Shown piece after piece: positions 42,717 to 53,200 of a DNA stretch of 60,793 nucleotides. Source of the DNA: Saprospiraceae bacterium (GTDB lineage Bacteria > Bacteroidota > Bacteroidia > Chitinophagales > Saprospiraceae); assembly GCA_022844265.1 (NCBI GenBank), contig JALHMA010000003.1, forward strand, positions 1 to 60,793, given 5' to 3'. The stretch's first letter is position 1. Each line of letters opens with the position of its first letter. Under the pieces are notes generated by a model. That model was not told the origin of the DNA, ran no database searches, and was given only the letters and a program-made list of their open reading frames with translations. The position numbers were made by a program, and so were the translations under genes.

Positions 42717-42798
42717 GGTCTGTTTTTTGTTCCCGCCAAAAATATAATGTTGCTGTGAAATTATGATGTGGGGCGGTTATTTTTTGTTCCGTGGGGCG

Positions 42799-42842
42799 AC
42801 TTTCCGTGGGGCGGCACCCCACTTTCCGTGGGGCGGCACCCC
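42799..42842. repeat. 22-bp tandem duplication
   Basis: ACTTTCCGTGGGGCGGCACCCC occurs twice head to tail (42799-42820, 42821-42842), with a partial third copy just before. GGGGcggcaCCCC is itself a small hairpin. Confidence 0.7.
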
Positions 42843-42844
42843 AC

Positions 42845-42922
42845 GCTAACATATTGCGCCCTTTCAGGGCTGTGAGGTTGATGCCCCCACATCGTAGCCC
42901 TGAAAGGGCGCAATATGTTAGC
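42845..42922. repeat. 27-bp perfect inverted repeat joining the REP array
   Basis: Arms 42845-42871 and 42896-42922 are exact reverse complements and contain GCGCAATATGTTAGC, the start of the 47-bp unit, so the array has one inverted unit facing the direct ones. Confidence 0.7.
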
Positions 42923-43080
42923 ATAGGGTGACGCCCTATGCTATGCAATGCAATGCGCAATATGTTAGCATAGGGTGACGCCCTATGCTATGCAATGCAA
43001 TGCGCAATATGTTAGCATAGGGTGACGCCCTATGCTATGCTATGCAATGCGCAATATATTAGCATAGATTGACGCCCTAC
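42908..43080. repeat. REP-like array, 47-bp period
   Basis: GCGCAATATGTTAGC starts at 42908, 42955, 43002 and 43049, an exact 47-bp period; the last unit has point changes. Each unit contains the hairpin GCATAGGG-tgacg-CCCTATGC. Adjacency to the RAYT gene supports a REP/BIME-type element. Confidence 0.75.
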
Positions 43081-43116
43081 GCCTAAACCAAGTAAGCGCA
43101 ATTTCAGAATAAAAAC

Positions 43117-43124
43117 TACCTTTG
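43117..43124 (+). promoter_or_regulatory. -7 box upstream of the T9SS sugar-dehydrogenase gene
   Basis: TACCTTTG fits the Bacteroidota -7 consensus and implies a long 5' leader of about 115 bases for the 43246 gene. Confidence 0.5.
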
Positions 43125-43245
43125 ACGTACTGGTTTTCACATCCCTCACCCACATCCCTTTCAAATTAGACCGGACTCCCCCCGTACCGTTGGCACACGC
43201 CACGCTAATACTGTATTCGAACAAGCACTGTAAAATCCAAAATCT

Positions 43246-46200
43246 ATGAACCGCAACGCAACCGTAAGCACCCGTGGCACCTATTGGCCGCTCCTCCTCA
43301 TCTTCATCGGCATCCTGCTTTTCTTCGCAAAAAACAACCTCCGTGCCCAGCCCGCTGGCTTCTCCGACAACCTCTACCTCGGCGGCTGGGACCAAGTGGC
43401 TGGCTTCACCTGGGACAACAACGGGCGCATGTACGTCTGGGAGACTGTCGGCAAGGTCTGGGTCGCGGTGAACGGCGTGAAGCAGTCCCCCGCCCTCCTC
43501 GACATCTCCGACGAGGTGGGCGCTTGGCGGGACTTCGGCCTGCTCGGATTCGCCCTCGACCCCAATTTCACCACCAATGGCTTCATCTACCTGCAATACG
43601 TCGTGGACCGCCACCACCTGCTCAAGTTCGGAACGACGCAGTACAGTGCCACTACCAACGAGTATTTCAACGCTACCATCGGGCGCATCACCCGCTACCA
43701 AGTGGACATCAGCACCTACGCCAGCATCGTGCCCGGCAGCCGCACCATCCTCGTAGGGGCAACGCCAAGCGATGGCCCGCCCATCCTGCACGAGAGCCAC
43801 GGCACGGGCGGGTTGGCCTTCGGCCAAGACGGCTCCCTGCTCGCCACCATGGGCGACGGCGCCAGCTACAACGCCGTTGACCAAGGCAACGACCCCGAAA
43901 CCTACTACGCCCAAGCCCTTGCCGACGGCATCATGCCCTCCTCGCATAATATTGGGGCATACCGCTGCCAGATACTCACCTCCTATTCTGGTAAAATCCT
44001 GCGCCTCAACCCCCAAACGGGCGATGGCTACCCCAGCAACCCGTATTGGAATGCTTCGCAACCCAAGTCCGTAGCCAGCCGCACCTGGGCAAGGGGCGTG
44101 CGCAACCCCTACCGCTTCTGCCATGTGCCGGAGACGGGCAGCCACAATCCCGCCGACGGCAATCCAGGCGTGTTCATTTTTGGCGACGTAGGCTGGGGCA
44201 CCCGGGAGGAAATGAGCGTGGTGAACGCCCCCGGCATGAACTTCGGCTGGCCCAAATACGAGGGCATGACCCACCAGCCCGGCTACAACAACGCCACCTA
44301 CACCCCCGCCACGCACGACCGCCCACGAGTGGATTGGCGAACTGGCACAGCAAGAGGTTTGGTCAACGGCTCCATCGTCAACGTCGGTTCGGCCACCCTG
44401 CCCGGTACTTCGTTCACGGGCAATGCCAGTACGGGCGGCGTCTGGTACCACGGCCACGAGTTCCCATCAATTTGGCACGACACCTATTTCCACGCCGACT
44501 ACGGCGGCGGCTGGATAAAGAACTTCCGCTTTGATGCCAATTACAACCCATTGGAAGTGCGCAATTTCGTGGACGTGGCGGGCGCTTGCGTCTTCGTCAC
44601 CACCCACCCGACGCAGGGAGGCATCTGGTACGTGCGCTACCCCGACCAGATACGGCGGGTCAGCTTCACGGGCACCACCAACCGGGCACCCGTGGCCTTT
44701 GCATCGGCTTCGCCAAACACGGGGACTTCGCCCCTGACCGTCCAGTTCTCCAGCTTCAATACCTACGACCAGGATGGCGGCACGCTCGCTTACCTCTGGA
44801 ACTTCGGCGATGGCACCACCAGCACTGAACCAAACCCCGTCAAGACCTACAGCACCGGCAGCGCCGCTACGGGTTACAACGTGACCCTCACTGTCACCGA
44901 CAACACCAGCCTGAATGCCACGGCCACCGTCAATGTCAGCATCAACAATGCTGCGCCCGACATCACGGCCACCAGCGTTGACGCAATCAATACCTTCAAC
45001 CCTGCCGTCACCACGCCCGTCAGCCTAAGTGCCACCGTGTCGGACGCCAACCATTCGGCGGGGCAATTGAGCTATAACTGGGAGGTGCTGCTCTACCACA
45101 ACGAGCATAGCCACCCCGTGCAGTCGTTCACCACGGCCACGGCTACCGTCAACCTCACGCCCGTCGAATGCTACAATGCCAGCTATTGGTACCGGGTAAA
45201 ACTGAAAGTGAGCGACCCCACCGGGGCCAGCGACACCTATCAAAAAGACATCTTCCCGGCTTGCGCCGGAACGAGCCAAACCCTCAGTTTTTCCACCATT
45301 TCGGATAAACTCGTGGGCGAAGCGCCATTTAACCTAACTGCTTCATCGTCAAGCGGTTTGCCCATCATTTTCTACGTAACCGAAGGCCCTGCACAGGTCT
45401 TGGGCAACCAGGTCACCTTGCTTGGCGTGCCCGGCAAAGTGACCATTGCTGCCACGCAACCGGGGAATGGAACGGTCGGCCCAGCGGTGAATGTGGAGCG
45501 CAGTTTTTGGGTAAACGTGACCCCGCCAAGCAATTGCAGCGGTACGGGAACCATCAGTTTTGAAAGATGGACGGGTGTGACTGGCAACGCCGTTTCACAG
45601 ATACCCGTCGGCAACGCGCCCAATGCCACGGGTACGCTGAACCTATTTGAAATCACTTCCAACGCCTTCGACAACTACGGCGTGCGGGTGCGGGGCTACG
45701 TCTGCCCGCCCGTAACGGGGCAGTACCGCTTCTGGATTGCCAGCGACGACAACGGGCAGCTCTGGCTCTCGACCAACAGCAGCCCGACCAACAAGGCGCT
45801 CATCGCCAGCGTGGCGGATTGGACGAACCCGCAGGAGTGGACGAAATTCCCTTCGCAACAGTCGGCCCTCATCACCTTGACCGCAGGTCAACAATATTAT
45901 ATTGAAGCGCTGATGAAGGAAGGCACAGGCAGCGACAACCTCGCCGTGGGTTGGCAATTGCCGGGCGGCACCTTGGAGCGACCCATCCCAGGTATGCGGC
46001 TCATGCCTTTTTCGGCTGCTCCGCAATCGCAGACCATCACCTTCCCCACCATTCCGAACAAGCTGACGAATGACCCGGCGTTTACTATTTCCGCTACCGC
46101 AACGAGCGGGCTACCCGTCAGCTTCAGCATTGTGAGCGGGCCAGCCACGGTCAGTGGGAGCACCATCACCTTGTCGGGGCAAACAGGTACGGTAGTGGTT

Positions 46201-49134
46201 CGTGCTTCGCAAAGCGGCAATGCGAGCTGGAGTGCGGCTACGCCCGTTGAGCGCAGCTTCACCGTGACCCAAGCGGGTGGCGGCGGCAGCGTTGACCTTT
46301 CGCTAACTGCCAGCCATAGCCCCGCCAATGCGACCATTTACAATTCGATTTTCTACACCTTCACCGTCACCAACAACAGCACAACCACAGCCACCAATGT
46401 GCGGGTTTTTGCGCCACTGCCCGCCAACACGGTTTATGTCGGTGGCCAAGAGTGGACGGTGACACAGGGGCTTTTCGACCATTTTGGCACCAAAGTCTGG
46501 TATGTGGGCAACCTCGCCGGGGGCGCCTCCGCTTCGCTGACGGTGGGCTGGTACTTGCTTGCCGCTCCGCCGTTCACGGGCTGGGCCGAGGTGAGCGCCT
46601 GCGACCAAACCGACCCTGACAGCACCCCCGCCAATGGCTCGCCCGGGGTCGCCAACGAGGACGATGAAGTGGCCAAAGTAGCGCTCGGTGCTGGCCAAGG
46701 CCCTCAAAACCAGACGATTACCTTCCCGACCATCTCGAACAAAGTGACAACAGATGCGCCGTTCACCCTCTCGGCCACGGCATCGAGCGGCCTACCCGTG
46801 AGCTACTCGGTGGTGAGCGGCCCTGCCACGGTCAGCGGCAATACGGTCACGCTTGGCGGCACGACAGGCACGGTGGTTATCCGTGCTTCGCAAAGCGGCA
46901 ACAGCAGTTGGAATGCGGCTTCGCCCGTTGAGCGCAGCTTCACGGTGGGGCAGCCGGGGCTACAAAGCCAGACCATTTTGTTCAACAATATTTCCAATAA
47001 GCTGACCACCGATTTGCCGTTCAACATCTCGGCCACAGCTTCGAGCGGCTTGCCAGTTACTTTCACCTTGGTCAGCGGCCCAGCGACACTCAGCGGCACT
47101 ACCGTCACGCTCACGGGGCAGCCCGGCACGGTGACGGTTCGTGCTTCGCAACCCGGCAACAGCAGCTACAATCCTGCCCCGAATGTTGACCGCAGTTTCA
47201 CCGTCAGCCTACCCGGCGGTGGCAGCGGCGTTGACCTTGAACTGTCCATGACCTCCTCGGCGCAGAACGTGACGCAATGGGCCAATATCAGCTTCACCGC
47301 CACCCTCACCAATGCGGGCACGGCACAGGCGACGGGTGTGAAGGTGCATTTCCCCAAACCCGCCAGTGTCGTCTATACGGGCGGCAGCGAGGTGACGGTG
47401 TCGAAGGGCAGTTTCGGCCTTTTCACCGACCAAATATGGACAGTGGGCACGATGAACGCTGGGGAAACGGCCACCATCACCTGCACCTTCTTCGTGCTGC
47501 AAAATGCACCGCTGACGGCCTACGCCCAAGTGAGCGCCGCCAGCCCGACCGATAACGACTCGACGCCAAACAACGGCACCTCGCCCACGCCCAACGAGGA
47601 CGACGAGGCCGCCAAGACGGCAGGCGCACCCGGCGCTGGCCCTCAGAACCAGACGATTACGTTCAATGCCATGCCGAATAAGGTGACAACGGATGCGCCG
47701 TTTACTATTTCCGCTAGCGCAACAAGCGGGCTGCCTGTGAGCTTCAGCATCGTGAGTGGCCCAGCGACGATTGGTGGGAACACCATCAGCCTCGGCGGCA
47801 CGACTGGCACGGTGACGGTTCGGGCAAGCCAAGCGGGGAACGCAAGCTGGAACGCTGCGACGCCGGTGGAAAGGAGCTTTACGGTAAGTGCGCCTGGCTT
47901 GCAAAACCAGACAATTACCTTCCCTGCCATCTCGAACAAAGTGACGACGGCTGCACCATTTACCATTTCAGCCACGGCTTCGAGCGGCTTGCAAGTGACG
48001 TTCACTTTGATAAGCGGCCCGGCGACTTTAAGCGGAAATACGGTCACTTTGACGGGTGCAACGGGCACGGTGAGCATTCGGGCCAGCCAAGCGGGCAATG
48101 CGCAGTACAATCCCGCAGCGGACGTGACCCGCAGTTTCGGGGTGACAGCGCCCGGCGGCAGCGCTCCCGACCTTGAAGTGACCTTGACGGCCAACAGCCC
48201 TAACTTGTTGATTTGGAACGATGTAACGTTTACCATCGCTGTCGCAAACAACGGGACGGCAGCGGCCAGCGGGGTGAAACTCTCCGTTCCAATTCCGCAA
48301 GGTTTAGCCCACACTGCGAACACGCCAGCAGCCGGAACGAGCTACGACCTCGGCATTCAGGAGTGGAATGTGGGAAGTTTAGCGGCTGGAACGACCAAAA
48401 CCATGACGATAAAGCTGTTTTGCTTACAAAATACGACGGCTTTGCCCTATTTCGTGCAGGTGAAGACGGCCAGCCCCGCCGATGTGGACAGCAGTCCCGG
48501 AAACAACACATCGGGTACACCTGTAGAGGACGACGAGGCGCTTTGGACGCTGAATCCGCCGCCGAACCCAGTCGTCGGTGCGCCGGGCGAGGTGTTCCGG
48601 CTTTTTGCGAAGCAAGACGGGCCTAACGCTAGGCTGAGTTGGAGCACAAACAGTGGCGAACACGCAGTCCGCTACGGGGTGGAACGCTCGGCGGATGGTT
48701 TTGTCTGGTCACCCATTGCGGAGCAGGAAAACCAAGCGTGGTCGGATAATTTTGCCAATTACGACCATACCGACCTGCGTCCGCTTTCTGGCTGGAATTT
48801 CTACCGCATCGTGCAGCTACGAGAGAATGGCTCGGTAGCCTTCTCCAATGTGCAGATGCTCGAATTCTGGGACGACCTCGACGAGTTCAAGCTCTTCCCG
48901 AACCCCGCTGGCGACTACGTGGACGTGAACCTGCGCTCGGTGGAAGGCCGCATCGTGCGCCTGCTGCTGGTTGACCGGGCTGGGCGGTTGGTGAAGGAAA
49001 TGGAGGTGCAGTCTGCCTCGCTGGAGCCTGTACGCATTGACCTTTCTGGGATGCAGGAGGGTTGGTATGTGGTGTGGATACAGGCGGCGGGGAGGAGGGC
49101 GAGGGCGCTACCGTTGGTAGTTGGAAAGGGGTGA
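43246..49134 (+). CDS. PQQ-type sugar dehydrogenase-like multidomain T9SS cargo
   Basis: A 1962-aa secreted protein. A signal peptide (to about residue 35) precedes a soluble glucose/sorbosone dehydrogenase-type beta propeller (about 40-470; ESHGTGGLAFG, ARGVRNPYRF, GWGTREEMSVV), a PKD domain (about 478-565), a PA14-like domain (about 765-920), six copies of an Ig-like repeat ending PVERSFTV, three DUF11 domains, and a type-A T9SS sorting domain (about 1872-1962: FPNPAGDYVDV .. GWYVVWIQ). It would be exported through the outer membrane and attached to the surface. PA14 suggests carbohydrate binding, so surface sugar oxidation is the likely role. The antisense ORF 43030-44457 is a shadow. Confidence 0.88.
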   Translation: MNRNATVSTRGTYWPLLLIFIGILLFFAKNNLRAQPAGFSDNLYLGGWDQVAGFTWDNNGRMYVWETVGKVWVAVNGVKQSPALLDISDEVGAWRDFGLLGFALDPNFTTNGFIYLQYVVDRHHLLKFGTTQYSATTNEYFNATIGRITRYQVDISTYASIVPGSRTILVGATPSDGPPILHESHGTGGLAFGQDGSLLATMGDGASYNAVDQGNDPETYYAQALADGIMPSSHNIGAYRCQILTSYSGKILRLNPQTGDGYPSNPYWNASQPKSVASRTWARGVRNPYRFCHVPETGSHNPADGNPGVFIFGDVGWGTREEMSVVNAPGMNFGWPKYEGMTHQPGYNNATYTPATHDRPRVDWRTGTARGLVNGSIVNVGSATLPGTSFTGNASTGGVWYHGHEFPSIWHDTYFHADYGGGWIKNFRFDANYNPLEVRNFVDVAGACVFVTTHPTQGGIWYVRYPDQIRRVSFTGTTNRAPVAFASASPNTGTSPLTVQFSSFNTYDQDGGTLAYLWNFGDGTTSTEPNPVKTYSTGSAATGYNVTLTVTDNTSLNATATVNVSINNAAPDITATSVDAINTFNPAVTTPVSLSATVSDANHSAGQLSYNWEVLLYHNEHSHPVQSFTTATATVNLTPVECYNASYWYRVKLKVSDPTGASDTYQKDIFPACAGTSQTLSFSTISDKLVGEAPFNLTASSSSGLPIIFYVTEGPAQVLGNQVTLLGVPGKVTIAATQPGNGTVGPAVNVERSFWVNVTPPSNCSGTGTISFERWTGVTGNAVSQIPVGNAPNATGTLNLFEITSNAFDNYGVRVRGYVCPPVTGQYRFWIASDDNGQLWLSTNSSPTNKALIASVADWTNPQEWTKFPSQQSALITLTAGQQYYIEALMKEGTGSDNLAVGWQLPGGTLERPIPGMRLMPFSAAPQSQTITFPTIPNKLTNDPAFTISATATSGLPVSFSIVSGPATVSGSTITLSGQTGTVVVRASQSGNASWSAATPVERSFTVTQAGGGGSVDLSLTASHSPANATIYNSIFYTFTVTNNSTTTATNVRVFAPLPANTVYVGGQEWTVTQGLFDHFGTKVWYVGNLAGGASASLTVGWYLLAAPPFTGWAEVSACDQTDPDSTPANGSPGVANEDDEVAKVALGAGQGPQNQTITFPTISNKVTTDAPFTLSATASSGLPVSYSVVSGPATVSGNTVTLGGTTGTVVIRASQSGNSSWNAASPVERSFTVGQPGLQSQTILFNNISNKLTTDLPFNISATASSGLPVTFTLVSGPATLSGTTVTLTGQPGTVTVRASQPGNSSYNPAPNVDRSFTVSLPGGGSGVDLELSMTSSAQNVTQWANISFTATLTNAGTAQATGVKVHFPKPASVVYTGGSEVTVSKGSFGLFTDQIWTVGTMNAGETATITCTFFVLQNAPLTAYAQVSAASPTDNDSTPNNGTSPTPNEDDEAAKTAGAPGAGPQNQTITFNAMPNKVTTDAPFTISASATSGLPVSFSIVSGPATIGGNTISLGGTTGTVTVRASQAGNASWNAATPVERSFTVSAPGLQNQTITFPAISNKVTTAAPFTISATASSGLQVTFTLISGPATLSGNTVTLTGATGTVSIRASQAGNAQYNPAADVTRSFGVTAPGGSAPDLEVTLTANSPNLLIWNDVTFTIAVANNGTAAASGVKLSVPIPQGLAHTANTPAAGTSYDLGIQEWNVGSLAAGTTKTMTIKLFCLQNTTALPYFVQVKTASPADVDSSPGNNTSGTPVEDDEALWTLNPPPNPVVGAPGEVFRLFAKQDGPNARLSWSTNSGEHAVRYGVERSADGFVWSPIAEQENQAWSDNFANYDHTDLRPLSGWNFYRIVQLRENGSVAFSNVQMLEFWDDLDEFKLFPNPAGDYVDVNLRSVEGRIVRLLLVDRAGRLVKEMEVQSASLEPVRIDLSGMQEGWYVVWIQAAGRRARALPLVVGKG

Positions 49135-49156
49135 AGAATGAATTGTTGTTTGTTGT

Positions 49157-49202
49157 TTGAACAGCTTTCCGAAAGTTTTGGAACTTTCGGAAAGCTGTTC
49201 AA
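49157..49202. terminator. Perfect 21-bp bidirectional hairpin
   Basis: Arms 49157-49177 and 49182-49202 are exact reverse complements around a 4-base loop. It lies between the convergent T9SS cargo and tag genes, and the tag stop codon (49199-49201) is inside the right arm. Confidence 0.8.
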
Positions 49203-49762
49203 CGCCTCCGCTTCCAACACCCCACCAAATGATCATCCACCATCCCCGTCGCCTGCATGAAGGCATAGCAGATGGTGCTGCCTACGAACTTGAAGCCCCG
49301 TTTTTTCAAATCCTTGGACATGGCATCGCTCTGCGGCGTGGAGGTGGGCACCTCGCCCAGCCGCTCCCAATGGTTGACGATGGGCTGCCCACCGACGAAC
49401 TGCCAGATATAGCGGTCGAAGCTGCCAAACTCCTCCCTGACCCTCAAATAGGCTTTTGCATTTTCTATGAACCCGTTGATTTTCAGGCGGTTGCGAACGA
49501 TGCCTGCATCGTTCATCAAGGCGGCTCGCTTTGCTTCATCGTAGTTGGATATCTTCACCGCATCGAATTGATCGAAGGCGAGACGGTAAGTTTCCCGCTT
49601 GTTCAGGATAGTGAGCCAGCTTAGCCCGGCCTGGGCACCTTCAAGGCAGAGCATCTCGAAAAGCTGCTGGTCGTCGTGGCAGGGTGTGCCCCATTCTTCG
49701 TCGTGGTACCTGAGGTAGATTTCATGGCCCTGGCACCAAGGGCAGCGGGTGAGGTCTTTCAT
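49199..49762 (-). CDS. tag: DNA-3-methyladenine glycosylase I
   Basis: A 187-aa base-excision-repair enzyme. It carries the Tag zinc and active-site signature: CPWC near the N-terminus, YHDEEWGTPCHDDQQLFEMLCLEGAQAGLSW, and a C-terminal VDDHLVGCW that completes the zinc site with His and Cys. It removes 3-methyladenine from DNA. ATG at 49762 (MKDLTRCPWC) is the family start, 24 bases after TACCTTTG on the minus strand. Confidence 0.92.
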   Translation of the reverse strand: MKDLTRCPWCQGHEIYLRYHDEEWGTPCHDDQQLFEMLCLEGAQAGLSWLTILNKRETYRLAFDQFDAVKISNYDEAKRAALMNDAGIVRNRLKINGFIENAKAYLRVREEFGSFDRYIWQFVGGQPIVNHWERLGEVPTSTPQSDAMSKDLKKRGFKFVGSTICYAFMQATGMVDDHLVGCWKRRR

Positions 49763-49786
49763 GGTAGTGATGATGGTGATTTTTGG

Positions 49787-49794
49787 CAAAGGTA
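49787..49794 (-). promoter_or_regulatory. -7 box of tag
   Basis: TACCTTTG on the minus strand, 24 bases before the tag ATG. The 466-base gap 49790-50255 otherwise contains only AT-rich sequence that must hold the promoter of the 2405-aa adhesin; I see no clear box or gene in it. Confidence 0.55.
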
Positions 49795-50255
49795 ATACCC
49801 ATGTTCAAAGTACTGTCGTGCCGTTCCAGCGGAAATTCAACAAAAAAAGCACGTACAAGAAATTCCAAAGAAAACAAGTCATATTAGAAATATTGGCATA
49901 GATTTTTGTATAATAAAAAATGTTCACTGGTTTGCTAATGGTTTTTGGCTATTGACAGTGTTTTTGCCTTCGTCCTACACAACACAGCAACCGTTTACCG
50001 CACTTGCGGAAACTGTTTATTATGAGAAAACTGCATCTGCCTTGACTCGGTTGCTCATTTTTCACACATAAAATTATTTGCTATTGGCCATCCACCATTC
50101 GCATTCTTGCCTGGTAGAAACTGACCAAATGGCCCAACGGGAAGGGCTTTCCTTACTGAAAAATTAGCAGAATTAACAATCTATCATAACGCAAATGGCA
50201 GGGTATGGGCCATCGGCGATTGGGATTTCTTTGTTATCATTTAACCGAGTTCAAT

Positions 50256-53200
50256 ATGAAACACATGTTTGATTATCTCATGAACAATAGGGCCAAGGCG
50301 CTGCAAATGCTCACCTTGGCTTTGCTGTTGTTGCTGGGCAACGGGCTTTGGGCAGAAGGCTCGAAGGATTTCGCCAACTACGGAGGTTATCGCCTTTTTC
50401 TCGATAACCGAAACGAGCAACAGCTGAAGGTCTATGCCAATGTTGGCGAGACCATTAACGTTGGGGCGAGCCACGTGGGCATTGCCAACGGCTTCATAAA
50501 AATTTTTCGTCCTGACGGGACTTTGGCTGCCACTTTCGATGGCACGGGAGGGGGCAACACAGCCATCATATACGACAACGTGCAGGAGGCCAGCGGCCCC
50601 ATCGGTGGTGCCAGTGGCTATACCCCAGGCACCGTGACGGTTGGCAGTGGACAAAATGGCATCTGGACCGTGGAAATCGCCTTTCCAGTCTATCAAGCGT
50701 CCAACTTCGCCAACGTCCTGAACAGCCAACCTTGGAACAGGGCAGCACACCAGCCCATGACACCCACCGTCATCACGGCGTGGGACATCACCGTGTCGTC
50801 AGGTGGCGCAGCCAATGCTGGTGGTTCGATGAAAACAGGGCGGGTCTATTCCAACGAATACGTGTCGGTTATTAGCCAGAACGGCTCCATGACCTCCCCT
50901 GAGTTCTTCGTGCTGACGAAAGGCGGCTTTTTGTACCAGGTAAAGTTCATGGAAACGGATCCCTACCGCTTCCCCATCACCTCCGTTTCGAGGGGCATGG
51001 TGGATTCGGCTGGCGAGCCAACCTATAAATCGCTCAAGCGGGACGACGTGACCCGCTCTGCCGACCCACTCTCTTGGGTTCTTGGCGAGTTCTATTACTA
51101 TGAGCCGCAGGCAGAGGATTACCTACCAGCCAACCTCATCAACAACAAGATTTTCTTTAACGAACCAGACCCGACCATGCCTTCGACGGCCTTGGTCACT
51201 GATATTTTCAGGGCCAACACCCATACTACCTGGCTTTTCAACCTCCCTCCGGCAACACAGCCGGTACTTGAAAATATAGGGGTCAGCGCCTTCGACAACA
51301 ACGACAACCCATGCATTCCAGGAACGTTCCAAGCAGGCAACGGTGCTACCATTGACTTTACATCCTCGCAAAGTGGTATCGCATTCCTTTCCTTCGACCT
51401 GAACAACGATGGGGATTTTGCGGACTTGGTGGACCTTACCATTTCCAAGGATGTTAACCCAGGCCCAAATTCCATCTACTGGGATGGAAAAGATGGCCTC
51501 GGCATCCCGCTTTCCGCCAACTTCAGCTTTACTTTCGGATACAAGCTGGAACTACGTGACGGCGAGACCCACATCCTGCTCTCTGATATTGAGAACAATG
51601 TGGGTGGCGTTCACATTAAGCTGCTCAGCAATGTGCAGGCTTCATCCTTCGACAAGTTTTTTTACGACCATACCCTTGTGGACGGCCCCGTCAGTGGCAA
51701 CAACCCGAACGGACAAGCTACACCTACCAACGTGCCTTTTGTCTATCAACAGAATTTTGGGGACAACAAGATATTGGACTATTGGACTTTCGTCCAATAT
51801 GCTGGTGCAGCCTTCGGCAGTTTCGTGATAGATGTTGTGCCCAATTGCCTGATCCCTCCCATCCCAGATTTGGATGGCGACGGTGTTACTGACAATGTGG
51901 ACATAGACGATGACAACGACGGCGTACCCGACCGCAAAGAGTTCTGCAACCCGCAGGGCGGTTTCAACTGCCTGCCCGGTGCCCTTGACCCCAGCGGCGA
52001 TGCCGATGCTGATGGCATCCAAAACTACCGTGACTCAAACGATCCGGCCATTCCAAACAACTGCTCCGATGCAAATGCAGATGGCATTTGCGACAACCTC
52101 AACCCCGTCTACGACACTGACGGCGACAGGGTGCCCGACCACCTCGACCTCGACTCCGACAACGACGGCATCACCGACCTGTTTGAGGCAGGGCACAACC
52201 AGCCAGACCTCAACGGGGACGGCGTGATTGATGGCCAGCCATCAGCCTTCGGCTTGAACGGCCTCTACAGCGCCATTGCTTCCAACCCCAACGACCCCAA
52301 TGCAGTGGAAACCTATGCCCGCTTTGATTGGGACAACGATGGCGTACCCGACCACGACGACCTCGACTCCGACAACGACGGCATCAACGACATTGCGGAA
52401 GCAGGCTATGGCAATAGCGATGCTGATAACAATGGTCGCTTTGGCAGCCCAGCCAACCCAGCTATCGTCAACGGCAATGGTCTTGCGAACGTGATTGACC
52501 CAGCCGTAACGGGCCAGCCCATCCCGCTCCCACCCGACCGTGACGGGGACGGCATCCGCAACTGGCACGACCTTGATTCTGACAACGACCTCATCCACGA
52601 CGTGGAAGAAGGCGGCAACCCCGATGGCGACAACAATGCCATCATCGGAACGGGCACCCCCGTGGTGGACACCAACGGCAAAGCCATTGCTGGTGCAAAT
52701 GGCCAGTCGCTCAGCACAACCTCTGCTCCTTCCAATAAGGACGGTGACTCCCGCCCCGACTACCTCGACCTCGACACCGACAACGACGGCATCAACGATG
52801 TAGCAGAGGCAGATGGCTCAGACCCCGACAACAACGGCATGCCAGGCACAGGCTCACCGACCGTTAACGGCAAGGGTATTCCGACTTCCGGCAACAATAT
52901 CCCGACCTCCTTGCCAGCTGATACGGACGGCGATGGGGTGCGTGACTACCGTGACCTCGATTCCGACAATGACGGCCTTAACGACGTTGCGGAAGCAACT
53001 AGGCCAGACGGCGATAACGATGGCATCATTGGATTCGGTACACCAACGGTAGATGCAGATGGGCGGGCAACGATAGACCCAACAGGGGCTATCCTTAACA
53101 CCACATCTTTCCCACTCAATACTGACAACGACCAACTGCCCGACTACCGTGACCTTGATACGGACGGCGATGGCATTTGGGACGTTACAGAGGCAAGCAA

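Noticed and set aside
42908-43080. CRISPR array
   Set aside because: Units repeat head to tail without variable spacers and contain REP-like hairpins; no cas gene is present.
43030-44457. 475-aa minus-strand ORF
   Set aside because: Antisense shadow of the GC-rich sugar-dehydrogenase coding region; no family features.
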